Below, piece after piece: positions 15,891-22,304 of a stretch of DNA of 24,443 nucleotides. The notes under the pieces are model-generated. The model searched no databases. It was not told the origin of the DNA and saw only the letters and a list, made by a program, of their open reading frames with translations. Each line of letters opens with the position of its first letter. The stretch's first letter is position 1. Position numbers and translations under genes: made by a program. Source of the DNA: RGIG4608 sp045606265 (GTDB lineage: Bacteria > Bacillota > Clostridia > Oscillospirales > CAG-272); NCBI GenBank assembly GCA_045606265.1, contig JAZURO010000176.1:1-24443 (forward strand). The letters are read 5' to 3'.

Positions 15891-16043
15891 TTACTTGCTT
15901 TCCTTTGTGCTTTCGCACTTCTGGTTTGCAATACCGCAGCTGGTCTTGCAAGCAGATTGACAAGATGTCTGGCATTCGCCGCATCCACCTTTTTTAGCAC
16001 TTTCGCAAAGATTGCGAGTTTCTATTGTTTTGATGTGTTTCAT
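15891..16043 (-). CDS. scfA: SCIFF ranthipeptide precursor (six Cys in forty-five residues)
   Basis: This 50-aa ribosomally made precursor begins MKHIKTIETRN and contains the conserved core CGECQTSCQSACKTSC, followed by GIANQKC. The six family cysteines are C21, C24, C28, C32, C36 and C43, with the usual spacing. A seventh, C13, lies in the region before the core. The tail ESTKESK is polar. It is the substrate of the downstream radical SAM enzyme, which links Cys sulfurs to neighbouring residues. The start follows a strong GAGGTGG site and a consensus promoter. Its biological role is unsettled; the family is nearly universal in Clostridia and has been proposed to act in signalling or regulation rather than as an antibiotic. 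The assignment is very secure from the sequence. Confidence 0.97.
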   Translation of the reverse strand: MKHIKTIETRNLCESAKKGGCGECQTSCQSACKTSCGIANQKCESTKESK

Positions 16044-16078
16044 AATTTCCACCTCTATGATAGATTTGTACGAAAATT

Positions 16079-16107
16079 ATTATATCACAGTTATCGGTCT
16101 ATGTCAA
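16079..16107 (-). promoter_or_regulatory. Promoter of scfA-scfB
   Basis: On the minus strand there is a -35 TTGACA (16107-16102), a 17-bp spacer TAGACCGATAACTGTGA and a -10 TATAAT (16084-16079), a perfect consensus. The leader is about 29 nt. The spacer closely resembles that of the giant SGNH gene promoter (22173-22201). Confidence 0.92.
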
Positions 16108-16138
16108 TACGTTTTATGAATTTTTACCCTCAATCTGC

Positions 16139-16172
16139 CAAAAAAACCGCCATATCACAGGGATATGGCGGT
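16139..16172 (-). terminator. Terminator of the giant SGNH gene
   Basis: ACCGCCATATC and GATATGGCGGT form an 11-bp stem with a 5-nt loop, followed on the minus strand by a run of seven T. Confidence 0.9.
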
Positions 16173-16200
16173 AAATTTATTCGATTTGTTTCAAATCAAA

Positions 16201-19200
16201 TTATTTCTTTTTGTTGTGCTTTTTCTTGCCGTTCTTTTTAGCGGGAGCAGCTTTCTTTCCGTTTTTATTAGCGGGAGCTGACTTCTTGCCGCCCTTACCC
16301 TTAGATAAGGACTTTTTACCGTCCTTTTCAGAAGGTTTTGTAAATCTCTTTCTCTGAGTAAACAAGATATATGCAACGATAATAGCACCAACTACTGCAA
16401 GAGCCCAAGGTGAAGACTTGATGGGCTGAGGAGCAAGCATAGGAATTGTTTCCTGCTCTCTGTGTCCGCAAACTGAGCATACACGTTCTCTCAAACCGTT
16501 TGCCTCAGTTGTTGCTTCAAGGATTGTTGTCCATTCACCGAATGTATGCTCAAGCTGTGAACCCTCAACCTCTCTTGTTGTAGTTGCACCACAGTGGTCA
16601 CAAGTTGCCTGTTCCTTTGCGGGATGAGCACAGGTTGCTTCTTCGATAACTACATAATTTGTGAAGCTATGACCGGGAGCTACTCTTTCTTCTCCGCAGA
16701 TAAGACAAACTGTTCCCAAGCAGTAATGCTCATAAACGTGTGTATGAGTTGCGTTAAGTGCATCATAGATGTCTGCTGCATCAAGGCTGTCAACGAAAAT
16801 TGTATTTTCGTTTGCAACTGCCACTGCAACAAGCTGTGCGTTAAGAGCAGATACAACGTAATCGAAAACGTACTCGTATTCACCAAGTTCAAAACCGAAG
16901 GAATCAAGAGGATTCTGAATTCCTGTGATTACAACAGTAGCATCAGGAGCCATTGTGTAAACGTTATCAAGAACTGTCAACGTTCTGTTAACAAGCTCAG
17001 CGTATGAGTAAAGAGCACCTTCAATGATATTGGATACAACGTTTGCAACAGTCTCAGGTGTAAGTGTTGCTGTGGGAGGAAGTTCAAGATACTTTCCAAC
17101 TATTTCTTGCAATTCGTCAGCGATCTTGTCTGCGTTACCGCTTGCAATAAGCTCTGCTCTGAGAGAAGCAAGCAATTCCTGAAGTGCTGCCTGACCTTCT
17201 TCATCAAGGTACTTATCCCAATCAAGAGGTGTTCCGGAATTTTGAAGTCTTGACAATACGAAGTTAAGTGTTTCGCCGTTATCAAGTCTTATTGTGATAA
17301 GGTCTGCACCTGCAATAGCATCAAGATAATCCTCTGTAAGTGAGAAATTGTGGTACTTATCGCTAAGGAAGAGCATTCCTGCAAGTTCCTTACCGTAAAC
17401 CGCATTACCGAGAGATACGTATGCGGAATCAAGTGTGATTTCGTAATTGCCCTCGAATGCGTGTTCAGCTGCATTGAGAATATATGCGTAGATCTGTGTT
17501 GCAATATAGTAAGCATCCTCTGTTTTGCCGTATGCATCAGATACGATGTCAACTATACCGTCAAAGAAGCTCTTGATCTGTTCGGGTGCGAAGTTCTCTG
17601 TTGCGAAATCAGATACGTATGAGAAGATCTGACCTGCTACGATAACAACGTTTTCAACGTGTCCGTATGTCTTAGCAAGAACGTCAATAATCTTATTGTA
17701 AAGCTCAACGCCATCCTCAATAGCACCATCTACCTTAGATGCGATATCATTAAAGATTCTTTCTGCCTCTTCAATTGCTTTTTCTACTGAACCGTAGATT
17801 TCTGTAAGCTTATTTACAAGTGCATTATAAGCTTCGATTGCGTCTGCAACCGTACCGTCGAACTTATTGATAAGTGATTCAAGAAGTGCGTTTGCTGCTT
17901 CAATTGCTTCTTCAATGCTATCGAAGGATGCATAGAGATTCTTAAGAAGTTCAGCGTATGCGTCAGCTGTCTTTTCAAGAAGAGTTGAAAGCGCTCCGTT
18001 GAGCTTGCCGTCAATATAGTTAAACTTATCAACGATATTTGTGATGATTTCGTTAGCAGCTCTTATTGCCTCTTCAACGGAACCGTAGATTTCAGTAAGA
18101 GCATCAACAAGCGTGAAGTATGTATTCAAGATAGGTGTAATTGCATTTTCAATCTTTTCACCAACCTGAAGCTGAATCTTCACAATAGTTTCAATCATCT
18201 GGTTGTAAACTTCCTTGGAAATACCAAGAAGCTCTGTATAAAGTGCGTCAAGCTTAACCTGAACGTATTCTACAACTGCGTTTGTGAACGCATTTGCTGT
18301 TGCGATAATCTGAGGAAGAACCTCATCATTGATTATTCTGATTGCTTCATTGAGTGCAGGAAGGATAACGAGCTGATTTACGTCGATGCCTGCCTGTTCA
18401 AGGATAGCATAAATGTTACCAAGATGTGTATAAAGGTCATCTTCAAGAGCAAGAATTGCTGCAACAAAGCCATCAACATCATCAGCTGTGCCGTTTGCAA
18501 GAACCAGCTGAATTTCTTCAAGTGTTCTGATAGTTGCAACAAGCTCTGCTTTGATCTTTTCTTTAAGCTCTTTGGTTACGCCAAGAAGACCTGCATCAAC
18601 TTCATCATAAGCTACACGAAGTGCTGCGATCGCCTTATCAATACCTTCTACTGAAAGTTCAATGTAATTATTGTCTTCCAAGTACTTATAAGCCTCAAAG
18701 TATGCTTCGTCATAGTACTCTACTATAAGTCCACCGATATATTCAATGTTTTCTTCTGTAATATATCCCTCGTCATCCAAGGTCTGGTAAACGATAGCAA
18801 CAATTCTGAACTTCTGCTCAGTTGTGAGATCGTCACGTCCAAATACAACATTGTGAACGTCAATTACGATATCAACTACGTCTTCAACATCAAGCTGTTC
18901 GCCGGATGTCAAAGGTCCATAGATACAACTGATAATTTGCATTACTTCTTTGTCACTCAAAAGGCCTTCAGCATTAAGATTATCATAAATCTTCTTAGCT
19001 ACGTCAAGACCTTCAAATACGATTTCACCGTTTTCATTATCAGCAGCTCCGTTGTTTTGTATAATTAAAACAACTTCATTGATGATTTCCATTTTTGTAG
19101 CATCGTCGGTATTGGGATCTTCAAGAATAGTCTGTGTAATAGTCTGAGTCATCTGATCGATAAGAGCCGCACTATCATTCGATTCGTCGCTCTCCATATC

Positions 19201-21969
19201 AGAAACCATATTCTCTGCAAGTTTAAGAAGCAATTCATCAGAAATCAAAGCATCATCATTAGAAATGAGCTTATCCACAGATTTCTTATCTTCTTCCGCA
19301 AAATAATTGTCAGCTACAACACCAAGAATTATTCTGAGTGTCTTTGCAGCAGCAATATCATCCTGAGCAGAAGCTGCTCTCTTTCTTGCAAAACGACTTA
19401 CAGGTGTTTCGTTTTTAACGAGCTTATAGTAAACAAATCTGATTATATCAAGAACGTCATTATCTGATACACCGTCGCTAATTGTTTCATAAACGTAATC
19501 AACTATTGCGTATGCCTGTGCATCAGTAATAAGCTTTTCAGCTGCAAGAGCGTTGTAAATTTCTTCTACAACTTCCAAAGCAGTATATTCATTGAGGTAA
19601 TTGTTTGTTTTAAGAATCAAATAAACACTTCCTACAATGGCAACTCTGTCCGTATCGGAAAGGTTGGGATTTCTTATCAAGCTTGTATATACGTATTTAC
19701 CAATATTGGTAATATCTGCCTCTGACAACTCCTTATCTTCAATTGCATCATAAACATAGAAGATAATATCAAGCGCCTGTTCGTCAGTTATATATTTATT
19801 TGAGCTGAGATATACATAAATCTCTTCAAGAACTGAAAGCTCAGGGAAGCTTTCAAACAAACCGTATTCGCCTGCAAATGTATATACATCATAAAGCTTT
19901 TCAAGAACTACACCTGCGGGAATACCGCCCTGGTTGTAGGATTCGATCATAGCATCGGAAAGATTTTTATGACCTGCCACAGAAGGATGTGCTCCAAGGC
20001 CGTTGCCAAGTTTATTACGAGCAACAACCGCAAGCATACTGCAAAGATCTGCATCAGTCCAAAGTGCGTTACTGAGGGCTACGGGCAATGAGAGAATCAT
20101 ACTCATATCATTTCTTTGAGTTTCTGTAGGTTCTTCAATACCAAATGCCTTCAATCCGGAAATTGCATCATCATAATAATCACCAATGATCTTTTCCTGT
20201 TCAGAAGTAAAGTTACTGAGTGCTTTGTTGAGAATAGCAGGATTGCCAAGTTCAAGACCTGTAAGTGTTGAAAGAGTTACAGGTGCCAATCTGCCTGATT
20301 TACAAACTGCGTCCTCAATAGCCAAGTAAACAGCTATTGAACCGGCTTTATCTTTATTCTGAATAGCAAATGCTACACGTTCATTGTTATTGAAAGCTTC
20401 ATACATCTTAATGTCATAAGATGTGATACGTTCAATGGTGATACCACCCATATCAAAGCCGTCAAGAAGTTCCCAGAAAATACCGTAATCCCAGTCCTCA
20501 CAAGCTTCAGCATTATCTGTGTTGTGACCGTTGCCACAGTCGCATTCGCCAACAAGACCTGTCACAAAACGATCTCGGGATACGCCTACCCAGTTATAGA
20601 AATCTTCATCACCGAAGTTTTGGATAAGACATTCGATCGTGTATTCTTCTGCATAATAGAACTTTGCATTTTTGTAAAGTTCATTTCCTGTATGTTCCAT
20701 ATATGTAGGAAGACCTACGATGTATGCGTTAAGAAGGGGGAACATCGTATCAAGAATATCACCGATTGTTACAACACCCTCATCCGCATTCACGCTGTCA
20801 CCGGCATATGTATTCATAAGACCTGTAAGAACGATCTCAACATCAGGATTAAGTCTGAGAATACTGTCGATTGTATGTCTGTAATTAACAATGAAGCTAA
20901 CTACACCGTATATACAAACATCCTTAATAGACTTTTTAACATCTGCATCAAGGCCATCACCCATCATAGTGGTAATGTATTCGTCAATCATAGGATCAAT
21001 TTCATTAAGGAGATTAATCATCTCTTCCTTGAATTCGGGATCACAAGTATTAAGAACTGTATTCAAATCATAAACACCATTAGCTGCAACACCGTCATAG
21101 TCCATAAGTGCTGTTGTAATTCTACCCATAAGCCATACACCAAAGTTTCCGTTACCGATGGCAAGAGAAATTACGTCAGCATTTTTAACTACTTCCTGAT
21201 AATGCTTAGCAACATAGCAGGTTTCTTCACCGTTTGACATAGGGTCTCTGGGTTTAGCAGGATTTGAAGCAATAAGCTGTTTTGCAGCCTCTTGTTCTTC
21301 AGGTGTACCATAGTTTGCTTTAATATGTGTAGCAACTGTACCAAAACGATAATCCTCTACAAGCTCTTTCCAAGTCCAGAAGTCACCTGTGCCAATAAGA
21401 TCAGCCCATTTCTTGCCCTGAACAAGAGTCCACCAAGCTTCGTAGTCATCTACTGATTTACCGTCGTCTCTTTGAACTCCCCAACCGGGAAGGTCAATGT
21501 GGTCCCATTTACACACAGCACAGTAAACAATGTCTTCATAAGGCACTCCGCTGTGATCTCCACAACTCCAGCATACAAGATCGTCACTAGGATATTTGTT
21601 CAAAAGCTCAACAATTGCAGGATTGCTATAATCCAAATTGAGAAGGAAGTTAATATCCTCGGGACGAGCCGCTGACAAAGCAAGCTGATGATGAGTTACA
21701 TTTACACCGTATTTTTCAGCAAGTATTTCAGCAAAATTGTTTGCGTAGGAGTCATAACCGTAATCGTAAACTCCCGCTTCACCGTCATAGCCATCAAGAC
21801 CATAACCGTTAGTCATCGAATCTCCAAGGGATACATAAACAAGATCCTTTTTAGATTCGTGTTCGTGTCCTTCGTTAATAGCTTCTGCAAATACACCAAG
21901 AGTAGGTGCAAAAGTCGTAACGATCATTGCAAACGTCATAACAAGGACGAGAATTCGTTTGAAATTCAT
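16201..21969 (-). CDS. Giant tail-anchored surface protein with active and inactive SGNH domains
   Basis: This 1922-aa protein has a signal peptide (about 1-30) and an N-terminal SGNH/GDSL hydrolase domain (about 43-675). Its key positions are GDSM (Ser51), GNGNFG (272-277) and GAHPSVAGH (His661); the usual Asp of the DxxH block is Leu. An inserted CxxC...CxxC knuckle lies at about 133-153. Eleven 22-residue helical repeats follow (713-858, 990-1088), then helical repeats of about 45 residues (1290-1490). A second SGNH-like domain (about 1512-1740) has GNA instead of GDS and no final catalytic His. The C-terminus has two CxxC modules (GHSFTNYV...), a membrane helix (about 1855-1872) and a Lys/Gly/Ala-rich tail. 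The ATG at 21969 follows AAAGGAA and begins the signal peptide; an upstream in-frame extension of 22 residues is rejected. The esterase substrate is unknown, perhaps acylated surface glycan. Confidence 0.85.
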   Translation of the reverse strand: MNFKRILVLVMTFAMIVTTFAPTLGVFAEAINEGHEHESKKDLVYVSLGDSMTNGYGLDGYDGEAGVYDYGYDSYANNFAEILAEKYGVNVTHHQLALSAARPEDINFLLNLDYSNPAIVELLNKYPSDDLVCWSCGDHSGVPYEDIVYCAVCKWDHIDLPGWGVQRDDGKSVDDYEAWWTLVQGKKWADLIGTGDFWTWKELVEDYRFGTVATHIKANYGTPEEQEAAKQLIASNPAKPRDPMSNGEETCYVAKHYQEVVKNADVISLAIGNGNFGVWLMGRITTALMDYDGVAANGVYDLNTVLNTCDPEFKEEMINLLNEIDPMIDEYITTMMGDGLDADVKKSIKDVCIYGVVSFIVNYRHTIDSILRLNPDVEIVLTGLMNTYAGDSVNADEGVVTIGDILDTMFPLLNAYIVGLPTYMEHTGNELYKNAKFYYAEEYTIECLIQNFGDEDFYNWVGVSRDRFVTGLVGECDCGNGHNTDNAEACEDWDYGIFWELLDGFDMGGITIERITSYDIKMYEAFNNNERVAFAIQNKDKAGSIAVYLAIEDAVCKSGRLAPVTLSTLTGLELGNPAILNKALSNFTSEQEKIIGDYYDDAISGLKAFGIEEPTETQRNDMSMILSLPVALSNALWTDADLCSMLAVVARNKLGNGLGAHPSVAGHKNLSDAMIESYNQGGIPAGVVLEKLYDVYTFAGEYGLFESFPELSVLEEIYVYLSSNKYITDEQALDIIFYVYDAIEDKELSEADITNIGKYVYTSLIRNPNLSDTDRVAIVGSVYLILKTNNYLNEYTALEVVEEIYNALAAEKLITDAQAYAIVDYVYETISDGVSDNDVLDIIRFVYYKLVKNETPVSRFARKRAASAQDDIAAAKTLRIILGVVADNYFAEEDKKSVDKLISNDDALISDELLLKLAENMVSDMESDESNDSAALIDQMTQTITQTILEDPNTDDATKMEIINEVVLIIQNNGAADNENGEIVFEGLDVAKKIYDNLNAEGLLSDKEVMQIISCIYGPLTSGEQLDVEDVVDIVIDVHNVVFGRDDLTTEQKFRIVAIVYQTLDDEGYITEENIEYIGGLIVEYYDEAYFEAYKYLEDNNYIELSVEGIDKAIAALRVAYDEVDAGLLGVTKELKEKIKAELVATIRTLEEIQLVLANGTADDVDGFVAAILALEDDLYTHLGNIYAILEQAGIDVNQLVILPALNEAIRIINDEVLPQIIATANAFTNAVVEYVQVKLDALYTELLGISKEVYNQMIETIVKIQLQVGEKIENAITPILNTYFTLVDALTEIYGSVEEAIRAANEIITNIVDKFNYIDGKLNGALSTLLEKTADAYAELLKNLYASFDSIEEAIEAANALLESLINKFDGTVADAIEAYNALVNKLTEIYGSVEKAIEEAERIFNDIASKVDGAIEDGVELYNKIIDVLAKTYGHVENVVIVAGQIFSYVSDFATENFAPEQIKSFFDGIVDIVSDAYGKTEDAYYIATQIYAYILNAAEHAFEGNYEITLDSAYVSLGNAVYGKELAGMLFLSDKYHNFSLTEDYLDAIAGADLITIRLDNGETLNFVLSRLQNSGTPLDWDKYLDEEGQAALQELLASLRAELIASGNADKIADELQEIVGKYLELPPTATLTPETVANVVSNIIEGALYSYAELVNRTLTVLDNVYTMAPDATVVITGIQNPLDSFGFELGEYEYVFDYVVSALNAQLVAVAVANENTIFVDSLDAADIYDALNATHTHVYEHYCLGTVCLICGEERVAPGHSFTNYVVIEEATCAHPAKEQATCDHCGATTTREVEGSQLEHTFGEWTTILEATTEANGLRERVCSVCGHREQETIPMLAPQPIKSSPWALAVVGAIIVAYILFTQRKRFTKPSEKDGKKSLSKGKGGKKSAPANKNGKKAAPAKKNGKKKHNKKK
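18706..19833 (-). repeat. Tandem 22-residue helical repeats inside the giant SGNH protein
   Basis: Seven consecutive units at protein residues 713-858 and at least four at 990-1077 (plus a fading fifth) have lengths of 20-22, mostly exactly 22. The pattern is [IV][IV]xx[IV]Yxx[LI]x5[LI][ST][DE]x5. Examples are IGKYVYTSLIRNPNLSDTDR and VVEEIYNALAAEKLITDAQA. Each unit probably forms a helix, a turn and a short helix. I do not recognise a named repeat family. Confidence 0.75.
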
Positions 21970-21984
21970 ACTAAAATTCCTTTC

Positions 21985-22000
21985 TGATACTTTTGTATCA
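21985..22000 (-). promoter_or_regulatory. Small hairpin beside the ribosome site of the giant SGNH gene
   Basis: TGATAC-AAAA-GTATCA (minus strand) ends a few bases before the AAAGGAA ribosome site. It could affect initiation or protect the transcript; its role is inferred only from position. Confidence 0.4.
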
Positions 22001-22166
22001 AATAAATAAAATATATTTGGTTTGGACCTCGTCAAGCAAGCGGCAAAACCCTTCTATTTTTGCAGAAAACTCAACTTGTCCTTATTAATTGTTAACGCTC
22101 AGTGCTTTCGCTTTGAAATCATTTCAAAAATAACCCCAAACTAACAAGACACACCTTCGCATCATT
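22001..22166 (-). promoter_or_regulatory. Long 5' leader of the giant SGNH gene
   Basis: From the predicted start near 22166 to the ATG the leader is about 197 nt. It has no ORF of note. A perfect hairpin TTTGAAA-TGA-TTTCAAA on the minus strand (22128-22112) is present. I do not recognise a known riboswitch class. Confidence 0.4.
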
Positions 22167-22172
22167 CATATG

Positions 22173-22201
22173 ATTATACCACAATTGTCGGTTTTTGTCA
22201 A
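22173..22201 (-). promoter_or_regulatory. Promoter of the giant SGNH gene
   Basis: On the minus strand there is a -35 TTGACA (22201-22196), a 17-bp spacer AAAACCGACAATTGTGG and a -10 TATAAT (22178-22173). The spacer holds the palindrome ACAATTGT. Twelve of 17 spacer positions match the scfA promoter. Confidence 0.92.
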
Positions 22202-22257
22202 TCCTATCTTTGAATATTTTATATATATATTAATTTCTTAAATTGTATAATTTGAAC

Positions 22258-22287
22258 AAAAATCCGCCGTCTTTTGCAAGACGGCGG
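22258..22287 (-). terminator. Terminator of the partial SGNH paralogue
   Basis: CCGCCGTCTT and AAGACGGCGG form a 10-bp stem with a 4-nt loop and, on the minus strand, a run of five T shortly after. It separates the two tandem giant genes, so they are probably transcribed independently. Confidence 0.9.
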
Positions 22288-22304
22288 TTAAATTTTAATT
22301 CTTA

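Noticed and set aside
15847..15984. 46-residue N-terminal extension of scfB
   Set aside because: It would read through scfA in another frame and through the terminator; GGAGG before the ATG at 15846 fixes the start.
20524..21237. 237-codon plus-strand open frame
   Set aside because: It lies wholly antisense to the SGNH coding region of the giant gene, has no recognisable domain, and reflects codon bias of the real gene.
8551..22125. Identical 11-nt palindrome GAAATCATTTC in the pnp leader and in the giant gene leader
   Set aside because: It is short, AT-rich and self-complementary, so two chance hairpin tips are a sufficient explanation.
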